This document shows positions 1 to 7,255 of a DNA stretch of 64,000 nt, in pieces (position 1 is the stretch's first letter; each line of letters starts with the position of its first letter). The notes beneath the pieces were generated by a model. It was not told the DNA's origin. It saw only the letters and a program-made list of their open reading frames with translations, and did not search any database. The stretch is from Pseudomonadota bacterium (GTDB lineage: Bacteria > Pseudomonadota > Alphaproteobacteria > Sphingomonadales > Govanellaceae): positions 248,001-312,000 of the forward strand of contig QEVO01000002.1 in NCBI GenBank assembly GCA_003577275.1. Reading direction: 5' to 3'. The translations under genes were made by a program, and so were the position numbers.

Positions 1-2553
1 GCGCACGCCGAGCAAATCGAGCAGCGGCCGCGTCGTCTCCCGGTCGAGGAGGCCGTGCACGAATGGCTCGACATCCATGAGCGATTCCGTCTCCGGCGTC
101 CTCCGGAGCAGATCAGCAGGGACATGGATCATGTCGCGCGTATCGGGAAGGCAGGGCTTCGATCTGAGCTTCAGCAGCCAGTCCGCCAGCAGGGACTCTG
201 ACGTCAGCGAACGGGTCGACCCTGTGGTCGCGACCTGCGACAGGCGCGCACTTGAGGCACGGGACCAGTAGCTGTCCCGCTGCTCCAAAACCCGCCCGGC
301 GACCTTGGCCCAAATCCGTGGGTCGGACTTCGACAGCGCCTCCCAGTGCCGCCAGTACTCCGCTGGGAAATCCCAATCCTCAACGACGAACTGGCTCGTC
401 ACATAGGGGTAGTAGAGCGCGCCGCGAAGGCCGCGCTTTTGGGCCTCGGAGTCAACCTGCTGGCGCCCATAGACGTTTGTCCGCTTTGCAGTCAGCGGCG
501 CGAAGGTCTGTAGTCCCGAACGGCCGGACGACACCCACCGCAGCCAATCCTCGCGCGAACAGGAGGAGAAGCTGGCCACATAATCGGGGTGCAGGAGCTG
601 CGTCTGCTGGGCGGTCTCCGGCAACAGGGCTTCAAGCGCGCCGTCTTCGTCATACAGAATCGCCTTGGCGATCGGTCGAAGCTTCAGATCGGAGCATGCG
701 TAGCGGAATGATTCGCCCGCCGTCGCACCGAGCTTTGCGGCGATCTGGGCAAGCTGGACGCACTCGGCCAGCTTGATGCCGCTTGATCCAAAGAAATCAG
801 CAGCAACTCGTTCGATCACCGCATTGACGTCGCTCGTGTCGTCGAGGCCGATTTTTTTCAGCACCGCAAAGGCGGCTTGGGTCGGGTCAGCTCGGCCATC
901 GCCGTCGCCCTTGTCCCGGCGTTGCTCCGCCAGAAAGCGGGTCCAGTTCTGATTGAGGACAATCAGATGCCCCGCGAGAAACTCCCAGTCATCATTGGAC
1001 TGGAGCAGCTTCTTCTCCCCGAGCCGCACCACCTCAGACGCCGAATAGAGCACTTCCTTGCCCTGGACGGGAACGATGCGGAGTCGCTCCGGTTGTTGGC
1101 TCTGCCATCCCGTCACCTCGGGCGCGATGTAAGTCCAAAGGTTCAGCAGATGCCGCCATGTGGACGGCCGAGGCAAGTGGCTTGTGCGGAGGCGAGCGAG
1201 AAGATCGCTCTTCGAAAACTCCTCGACCAGGTTCCAGTGAACCAGTTTGGTCCGGTCGGCGGCCGAGACATGCCGACACAAGGCGGGGCGCGACTTCTCA
1301 TCCAACAGAGCCATCGCCTGCTCCGCCGGCCAGATATCGAAGATCGGCAGCGGGATCACGATCGCCGCGTCGGCGGCAACCAGCTTGCCCTCATCGGTCA
1401 GCAGGATCGGCCGGTCCTCGACCGCATCGGCGAACGCCAACTCGACGATGGCCGCGCAAGAGCCCTCAAGCGTGCTGGCCTCTCGGTCAACGTCAGGCAG
1501 CAGGCCATAGGCCGCAGCTCGATCCAGAACACCGGTCTTGGTCTGTTCGAGCCATTCCACCATCGCCTTGGCCGCGAGTTCGCCGGCACGTTTCAGCAGC
1601 CAGCGGTTTGTCGGCGAGGTCTCGGGGTCCTTGATCTTGAGGCGGGCGGGATCCTGGATGAACGGAGCGTTGCAGGCGAACGGGAGCGGCGTCTCAACCC
1701 CCGTTGGCAGCACGACATAGAGCCGGCCCTTCGCGCCCAGGACGATCTCGACCCGGCAGGGCGGGAAGTCGCCGCCGTCCTCGGCACCGAGCATCCGTTC
1801 CTTACGGATTTCGTCCAGCGCATCAGCGGGGAACACTTCTTCCGCAGACCGGGCCAGGAGGAAGGCGTCATCGCCCTTGTCGTCCAGCGACATCCACTCG
1901 CTCTCGGCGACAGGGCCTGGTCCGAGGCTTTGCCAGTGGACCACCCGATCGCCAATCTGAAGACGGCGGATTTTCTTGAAGAACAGCAGCGAAACCGGGC
2001 TCTTCAGCCATTCTTCGAGGTTCTTCTCAACCTCGCGGCAGAGAAGAGGGTTGGCGATCGCCACCTCGACGCGCGTGACCCCCTGCGTCGTGCGGCGGCC
2101 GTCAATCCAATGCGGCTCCGTGAACCGGTTACGCTCGAAGGCCACAGACAATGTGGGGGTGAACAGCTCGACGCGATCACCCAGGCTGAACGTGCTTTTG
2201 AAGCCGATCCCTCGGAACCCGATGGTGTGAAGGGCGCGCTTGTTCGAGTAGCCGAAGCGGCAGATCGAGGCGAAGTGCGCTTCGACAAAATCTTCGCCGT
2301 TATGCTCAAACACGAAACGCTGGTCTTCGATCGAAACGCGCGCCTCGGTCGCGCCGGCATCGTCGGCATTCTGCAGCAGCTCGGACAGGATGTGGCGCGG
2401 GCTCTGCACCTGCTTGAACAGTTGGTGCCACGGCCCGGCAAGCTCGGGGTCGGCCTCAAGCTGATTCCAGCGCTTCGACGCGCCGTCCCTGATCGCGCGG
2501 AAGTAAACCGGTGGCTCAGCCACAACAGGCGCGGATTGGCGCTCCGCACTCAT
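1..2553 (-). CDS. Sacsin/HSP90-like ATPase protein (partial, C-terminus beyond window)
   Basis: The minus-strand frame stays open from an ATG at 2553 to the window edge, giving 851 visible residues and no stop. The N-terminus carries a GHKL-type ATPase fold: N-box with E58 and N62 in SELLQNADDAGA (57-68), and a glycine-rich lid TIGFRGIGFKS (110-120). This resembles the sacsin/HSP90-like domain of large bacterial defence-associated proteins and of the plant NO VEIN family. The rest is a long region I cannot assign. The start overlaps the stop of the SNF2 helicase gene in an ATGA, so the two are translationally coupled. Likely role (inference): ATP-dependent partner of the helicase in anti-phage or anti-plasmid defence. 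Confidence 0.8.
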   Translation of the reverse strand, partial: MSAERQSAPVVAEPPVYFRAIRDGASKRWNQLEADPELAGPWHQLFKQVQSPRHILSELLQNADDAGATEARVSIEDQRFVFEHNGEDFVEAHFASICRFGYSNKRALHTIGFRGIGFKSTFSLGDRVELFTPTLSVAFERNRFTEPHWIDGRRTTQGVTRVEVAIANPLLCREVEKNLEEWLKSPVSLLFFKKIRRLQIGDRVVHWQSLGPGPVAESEWMSLDDKGDDAFLLARSAEEVFPADALDEIRKERMLGAEDGGDFPPCRVEIVLGAKGRLYVVLPTGVETPLPFACNAPFIQDPARLKIKDPETSPTNRWLLKRAGELAAKAMVEWLEQTKTGVLDRAAAYGLLPDVDREASTLEGSCAAIVELAFADAVEDRPILLTDEGKLVAADAAIVIPLPIFDIWPAEQAMALLDEKSRPALCRHVSAADRTKLVHWNLVEEFSKSDLLARLRTSHLPRPSTWRHLLNLWTYIAPEVTGWQSQQPERLRIVPVQGKEVLYSASEVVRLGEKKLLQSNDDWEFLAGHLIVLNQNWTRFLAEQRRDKGDGDGRADPTQAAFAVLKKIGLDDTSDVNAVIERVAADFFGSSGIKLAECVQLAQIAAKLGATAGESFRYACSDLKLRPIAKAILYDEDGALEALLPETAQQTQLLHPDYVASFSSCSREDWLRWVSSGRSGLQTFAPLTAKRTNVYGRQQVDSEAQKRGLRGALYYPYVTSQFVVEDWDFPAEYWRHWEALSKSDPRIWAKVAGRVLEQRDSYWSRASSARLSQVATTGSTRSLTSESLLADWLLKLRSKPCLPDTRDMIHVPADLLRRTPETESLMDVEPFVHGLLDRETTRPLLDLLGVR

Positions 2554-5500
2554 GATGGCGGCACCGCGCGTTCGAGCAGACGCCGCAGGTCAAACTGAAT
2601 CGCTGTCTCCAGGAACGACGGCTCCCGATCAATCAGCGGGCCGCGCACATATCGCGGCTCGTGCGCAAACCCGCCGTTGACGGCCACGACCGCGAGGATG
2701 AACTTTTCGGGCTCATGCAGGGAGGTGATGATTTCCTGGCGCGTGATCATCAGAGAATCCGCGCCGTCGATCCGGCCCTTGACCTCGATGAAGCGAAGGT
2801 GCCCGGACTTCGGATTGTGCGAGGCGATGTCGTAGCCAATCTTTTGGGCGGAAACATCGAGCGGTTCGTGCCCAAGCGCTCGCTCCGCCGCCATCACAGC
2901 CTGCATGGCCGCGAGCTCGATCTCTCTCCGCGCCGCCGGATCTTCGGCAAAATGATTGGGCACCGTCGGATTCTGCCGGGCGCTGATGAGCCCGCGCGGA
3001 ATGACGACCATGCCGCCGCGGACTCGCGGCGGCTGCGATGAGATGAACCGCTCCCGTTCGAGCTGATCCATCCGACGCTTCTGCCGCTCCGCCAGATCCT
3101 CGGCGCGCCGCTGGGCGTTCTGCCAGCTCAGCCGCGTCTTCTTGCCGGCCTTCTCCTCTTCCTTCAGTTCGAAGGCCCTCGAGTCCCAGTAGTTGATTTC
3201 CTTCTTGAGGCGGGCACGTACCTCCTGCTCGACCTTCTCGATTTCAGGAATTCGGCGCGCCTTCACCTCCGCGACATGTCCTTGCGCCAGCTCCACGGTG
3301 GCGAAGCGGATCGCCGTTTTCTCAAGCTCGGTGGTCAGCCAGTCCTCGTCCAGGAGATCCCGAACTTGGTCGACTTCCTCTGGCGCGGCGGGCCGGAGAT
3401 TGAGATGAGGCGCGATGCCCGCGTTGCTGGCGTTCCCCGCTTTGTCGATCGCGGCAAACTGCAAGCGCTGGGAGATGATATGCGGCTTCCCGGCACTCGT
3501 CGTGCGGGCGTCCTGGACGGTGTGCTCCAGCAGGAAAACGGCAGACAGCGCCTCGCCAGCATCGGTCTCGTCGACCAGAATCGCGCCCTGTCGCATGATC
3601 TGCTCGTACTGCTCCCGGATGAGGCTGATCACAGCCTCCAGCAGCGGATGCCCCGGGCAGATGAACGCGGCGACCGGCTGTTGATTGATCTTGCTCTTCT
3701 CGAAGCAGACCCTCTCGTACTGCTTCTGGATGGGCGCGCCTGTGCCGATCTGGCGATCGCGCTCCCTGATCCGCACTGGCACGTGCGTGATTTCCCAGCG
3801 ACCCTCTTCACGGCGCTTGAGACGGCCGCCCAGATGCTGGAATGCCTCGACGAAGAAGCTCTGAATGTGGTGGGGCTGCAGGCGCAACGCTTCGGCGCGC
3901 TCCATCTCGAGCCGCAGTTCCTCGACCTTGGCCTGGGGCATGGTGTCGTTTGTGAGCGCACGCCGACGCAGAAGTTCTAGCAGGTGCGTCTGGTCGACCG
4001 CGCCATCGACTTGGCGGAACAAGCGCGCCCTCACCTCCTCCTGTTCGCCATACTGGATGGCCTGGAATAGGAGATCTTTCAGCGCCGTTCCTTCGAATAG
4101 CTCGCCAAGCACGTCATAGACGCGCCCACCCAGAGCCTCCCGCGCTGCCTCAAGCTTCTCGAGCAGACGCCCATAGACCTCGCCCTCTCGCGTGTCGGCC
4201 GCCACAAGATTCCAGAGGTGGCAAACCTCGGTCTGCCCGATGCGATGGATGCGGCCGAAGCGCTGCTCGATCTTGTTGGGGTTCCAAGGCAGGTCGTAGT
4301 TCACCATCAAGTGGCCGCGCTGGAGGTTCACGCCCTCGCCCGCCGCATCGTTGGCGATAAGCACAAGCAGGTCCTTGTCCTGCATGAAGCGCTCGATCAC
4401 CTTCCTGCGCTCCTCGCGCGACACCCCGCCATGGATCACGTCCACGGCTTCGGGGCTTCCGAGGCGCGCGCGCACCTTGTCGAGTAGGTAGTGAAGCGTG
4501 TCCTTGGGCTCGGTGAAGATAATCAGCTTCCGGCGATTTCCGGCGCCGTCGATCATGAGATCGTCGTCGAGAATGCGGTTCAACTGGGTCCACTTGGTGT
4601 CGACACCGGAGCGCAGGACGCCGAGCGCCATCGACTCCAGCCCCTTGAGCGTGTCGACTTCGAGAGCGAGCTGCTCGACAGTCTCCGCCGTCGTCGAGCC
4701 GGTCGAAATCAGCTCTTCGAGCTCATCGATTTCATCCTGTCCGTACTCGTCGATGTTGCCGAGAACATCGGAGCTCACTGACGGCTCGCCGATACCGGCA
4801 CGCCGTCCCTTGGCCGCGAGCCTCGCTTCGCCCAGCTCGGTCTCGAGGCGTTCACGGCGACGTTTCAGCGACTGGTAGATGGCAGCCGGTGAGGAAGCGA
4901 GGCGACGCTGAAGGATCTGCAGGGCGAATCCGACATTATTGCGCTTCTTGCCATCTCCCTCGGCAAACCGCTGAACCCGGTTCATCTCGGTTCGCACATA
5001 TTCGGTAACGGCGGCGTAGAGCGCGGCCTCGCCTTCCGAGAGCTGGTATTTGACCGTGCGGGCTCGGCGCTCGGGAAAGAGCGGCCGACCGTCAAACCTC
5101 AGCAGCTCTTCCTTCGTCAGGCGCCGCATCATGTCTTCCGTATCGGCATAGTGGACGCCATCACGGAAACGCCCCTCGAACCGATCGCCGTCGAGCAGCG
5201 CCATGAAGAGCTGAAAGTCCTCTTCCTTGCCGTTATGCGGCGTCGCCGACATAAGCAGCAGATGCCGGCAGACTTGGCCGAGCTTCTGACCAACCTGATA
5301 TCGCCGCGTGTATTTGACCTCGCCACCGAAATAGGTTGCCGACATCCGGTGGGCTTCGTCGCAGATGACGAGGTCCCACTCGCGGGCGCTCATGAGCTTT
5401 TCTTGCAGGTCTTCGTTGCGGGCCAGCACGTCGAGGCGGACGATGAGGCGGTCGCGGTCGTTGAACGGGTTCCCCGAACGAGACGTCTCGATCATGTCAC

Positions 5501-6053
5501 GCGTCAGAATGTCGAACTCGAGATTGAACTTCTGACCCAGTTCATCTTGCCACTGCTCGACCAGGCTGCCGGGGGCGACTACGAGGCAACGCTCGAGGTC
5601 GCTCCGCGCGATGAGTTCCTTGATCAGCAAGCCCGCCATGATCGTCTTGCCGGCGCCAGGATCGTCTGCGAGCAGAAACCGCAACGGCTGCCGCGGAAGC
5701 ATCTCGCCATAGACCGCCGAAATCTGATGAGGCAGCGGATCGACGAGGCTGGTGTGGATGGCCAGATAAGGATCGAAAAAATGGGCAAGCTTGATGCGGT
5801 TGGCTTCGGTCACCAATCGAAGCAGCGAACCATCCGCGTCGAACGACCACGGCCGCCCGTCCTGCTCGACCTCGAGACGATGCTCGTCGTCCCGGTAGAG
5901 AACAGACTCCGCGACCGAGCCGTTGTGGTCGCGGTAGACGACATTGATCGCCTGATCTCCGATCCAGTCCACCGACACGATCTGCACGGGCTGCGCAGAC
6001 GCGATGCCGCGGACGGAGGCGCCGTTCTTGATGCTTTCGAGCTTGGCGGTCAT
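2550..6053 (-). CDS. SNF2-family helicase with C-terminal DUF3883 domain
   Basis: About 1167 aa. Walker A DPGAGKT lies at residues 131-137 and the DEAH box at 232-235; motif III (LMSATPHNG) and the C-terminal helicase signature QRFGRIHRIGQ follow. A charged coiled-coil-like stretch (EIEKVEQEVRARLKKE) precedes a C-terminal DUF3883-like domain (IGYDIASHNPKSGHLRFIEVKG), a nuclease-fold-like module found in NO VEIN and bacterial defence proteins. I chose ATG 6053 because a GGGGGAG Shine-Dalgarno sits 9 nt upstream; a GTG at 6071 is possible. It lies 25 nt after the WYL regulator and overlaps the sacsin-like gene by 4 nt. Probably a DNA translocase sensing or remodelling foreign DNA. It resembles DISARM DrmD in the helicase core, but no DISARM methylase or DrmABC is present. 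Confidence 0.88.
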   Translation of the reverse strand: MTAKLESIKNGASVRGIASAQPVQIVSVDWIGDQAINVVYRDHNGSVAESVLYRDDEHRLEVEQDGRPWSFDADGSLLRLVTEANRIKLAHFFDPYLAIHTSLVDPLPHQISAVYGEMLPRQPLRFLLADDPGAGKTIMAGLLIKELIARSDLERCLVVAPGSLVEQWQDELGQKFNLEFDILTRDMIETSRSGNPFNDRDRLIVRLDVLARNEDLQEKLMSAREWDLVICDEAHRMSATYFGGEVKYTRRYQVGQKLGQVCRHLLLMSATPHNGKEEDFQLFMALLDGDRFEGRFRDGVHYADTEDMMRRLTKEELLRFDGRPLFPERRARTVKYQLSEGEAALYAAVTEYVRTEMNRVQRFAEGDGKKRNNVGFALQILQRRLASSPAAIYQSLKRRRERLETELGEARLAAKGRRAGIGEPSVSSDVLGNIDEYGQDEIDELEELISTGSTTAETVEQLALEVDTLKGLESMALGVLRSGVDTKWTQLNRILDDDLMIDGAGNRRKLIIFTEPKDTLHYLLDKVRARLGSPEAVDVIHGGVSREERRKVIERFMQDKDLLVLIANDAAGEGVNLQRGHLMVNYDLPWNPNKIEQRFGRIHRIGQTEVCHLWNLVAADTREGEVYGRLLEKLEAAREALGGRVYDVLGELFEGTALKDLLFQAIQYGEQEEVRARLFRQVDGAVDQTHLLELLRRRALTNDTMPQAKVEELRLEMERAEALRLQPHHIQSFFVEAFQHLGGRLKRREEGRWEITHVPVRIRERDRQIGTGAPIQKQYERVCFEKSKINQQPVAAFICPGHPLLEAVISLIREQYEQIMRQGAILVDETDAGEALSAVFLLEHTVQDARTTSAGKPHIISQRLQFAAIDKAGNASNAGIAPHLNLRPAAPEEVDQVRDLLDEDWLTTELEKTAIRFATVELAQGHVAEVKARRIPEIEKVEQEVRARLKKEINYWDSRAFELKEEEKAGKKTRLSWQNAQRRAEDLAERQKRRMDQLERERFISSQPPRVRGGMVVIPRGLISARQNPTVPNHFAEDPAARREIELAAMQAVMAAERALGHEPLDVSAQKIGYDIASHNPKSGHLRFIEVKGRIDGADSLMITRQEIITSLHEPEKFILAVVAVNGGFAHEPRYVRGPLIDREPSFLETAIQFDLRRLLERAVPPS

Positions 6054-6078
6054 CAGCCGGCGCTCCCCCACAATATCG

Positions 6079-6963
6079 TCATATCAAAAGCTCCGCCTTG
6101 TTCAGCGCAGCCTCGGTTTCCTTGCGGTTTAGCGCGACAATATGCTGTGTGCGAGCACTCTGCTTTGCGGCGTCCCCAAGCAGGCCAAGTCGCTTCAGAA
6201 CATAGAAAAGCATCGCATACCGAACGGACAGCACACCATTGCCTTGGTCCAGCCCATAGTCCTTGGCGACCACCTTCTTCTGACTTTCCGTCAAATCCGG
6301 ATGGGGTCCGATGACTACATCGAAGAAGTTGTTCCAGAGCCAATCTTGCTCGCCGGTCGCCCCAGGCTTGCCCTTACCCCGCACCTCGAGGATCCGTGGC
6401 AGCAGGAAGTCCTTGAACCTGTTCTCGAGGTGGCAATAGGCACGCGCATGCCACCGGAAGCCGTCGAAACCGAAGGCATGCGGTGTGATTCGGCGCCAGA
6501 TGGGATCTGGTCGAACCTTATTCATCGACTGATAGAAGATTTCCAGCGACTCCCTCTCTCGCACCGCGTCCAGCACACGGCGCAAGACCTGGATGTCGAT
6601 GTCCCGTTTTGGGGTTAGCGCCACATCCGCATTCGGCAGAGTGGCGATCCAAGAATCGTGAGTTGGCACCGTGCCTTCGGCGACCGATCGAAGCTGCGCA
6701 AGATAGACATACGGGTCGGGATCAAGAAAACGCAGGACGAACTTGTCGGCCGCTACATACCGTTTCCCACGCGTGTCGTAGTCCACGTTTCCAGGCGCGC
6801 GCTCCTGATAGAGGGTTAGGTCTTTCGACGCTTGAGGAACGGAAACGCCGAAGAATTCAACGAGATCGGCGCGATTGATCGACCCCTCCCAGAACAGCCG
6901 GAACTCGATGAACTCGAGGCGGCGCTCCACCCCCCACTTTAAGGCCGCTGCAGCCGCTCTCAT
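6079..6963 (-). CDS. BrxR/CapW-like WYL-domain transcriptional regulator
   Basis: 294 aa from ATG 6963; an upstream in-frame ATG at 7041 would place the promoter elements inside the gene, so I reject it. The N-terminal winged helix (VERRLEFIEFRLFWEG, FGVSVPQASKDL) and the WYL core (RRITPHAFGFDGFRWHARAY) match the BrxR/CapW architecture of defence-island repressors: wHTH, WYL, then a C-terminal dimerisation region. It is the first gene of the leftward operon with the SNF2 helicase and the sacsin-like ATPase. A perfect 7-bp inverted repeat 37 nt upstream is a likely operator. WYL repressors of this type are thought to sense a ligand and derepress defence genes; autoregulation here is inference. 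Confidence 0.88.
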   Translation of the reverse strand: MRAAAAALKWGVERRLEFIEFRLFWEGSINRADLVEFFGVSVPQASKDLTLYQERAPGNVDYDTRGKRYVAADKFVLRFLDPDPYVYLAQLRSVAEGTVPTHDSWIATLPNADVALTPKRDIDIQVLRRVLDAVRERESLEIFYQSMNKVRPDPIWRRITPHAFGFDGFRWHARAYCHLENRFKDFLLPRILEVRGKGKPGATGEQDWLWNNFFDVVIGPHPDLTESQKKVVAKDYGLDQGNGVLSVRYAMLFYVLKRLGLLGDAAKQSARTQHIVALNRKETEAALNKAELLI

Positions 6964-6997
6964 TGCATTCCGCCTCCGCCGCCCGTGAGCATCAAAA

Positions 6998-7031
6998 CTA
7001 TATGGACAGATCCATATGATGCGTGTAATTA
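6998..7031. promoter_or_regulatory. Divergent promoter region with a shared palindromic operator
   Basis: A perfect inverted repeat ATATGGA-CAGA-TCCATAT occupies 7000-7017. On the minus strand TATAGT (7003-6998) is a good -10 for the WYL operon, without a clear -35. On the plus strand TGGACA (7003-7008), a 17-bp spacer and TAATTA (7026-7031) form a promoter facing the 47-aa gene and the AddAB-like pair. The palindrome overlaps the leftward -10 and the rightward -35, so one bound WYL dimer could repress both directions. Confidence 0.6.
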
Positions 7032-7091
7032 TTAGTCCCATCAGGGCGACGGGTCAATGGTCAATGAGGACCCAGATTTCGGGAGCAAGCG

Positions 7092-7235
7092 ATGCCAAAA
7101 CGCGGATCCAATAGTGAAGTCACCAGCAAGCGGGCGGCCAGCGCCGCAGCGAAAGTCCTGCGCGACCCGAAGAGCAGCAAAGCCGCGAAGACTGCCGCCG
7201 CCTCAGCGCTGACTCAGCGCTCGAACCGCAAGTGA
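7092..7235 (+). CDS. Small basic Ala/Lys/Ser-rich protein, unknown function
   Basis: 47 aa, starting MPKRGSNSEVTSKRAA and ending LTQRSNRK. GGGAG lies 6 nt before the ATG. The sequence is rich in Ala, Lys, Ser and Arg and has no Cys, Trp, Phe or Tyr, resembling small nucleic-acid-binding or histone-tail-like proteins. It is first in the rightward operon, ending 20 nt before the nuclease start. I recall similar small proteins in proteobacterial accessory DNA but know no function. A structural or regulatory partner of the nuclease-helicase pair is possible (inference). Confidence 0.6.
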   Translation: MPKRGSNSEVTSKRAASAAAKVLRDPKSSKAAKTAAASALTQRSNRK

Positions 7236-7255
7236 TTTCTGAGAGGTTGGCGGTC

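Noticed and set aside
877..2598. 573-codon plus-strand open frame opposite the sacsin-like gene
   Set aside because: The minus-strand frame over the same bases gives clear GHKL ATPase motifs and is coupled to the helicase; the plus-strand translation has no recognisable domain.
2550..6071. DISARM (DrmD) identity for the SNF2 helicase
   Set aside because: No DISARM methylase, DrmA, DrmB or DrmC is visible, and the DUF3883 tail with a sacsin-like partner differs from the DISARM layout.
5151..6314. 387-codon plus-strand open frame
   Set aside because: It lies opposite the start of the SNF2 helicase and the end of the WYL gene and is an antisense shadow typical of high-GC DNA.
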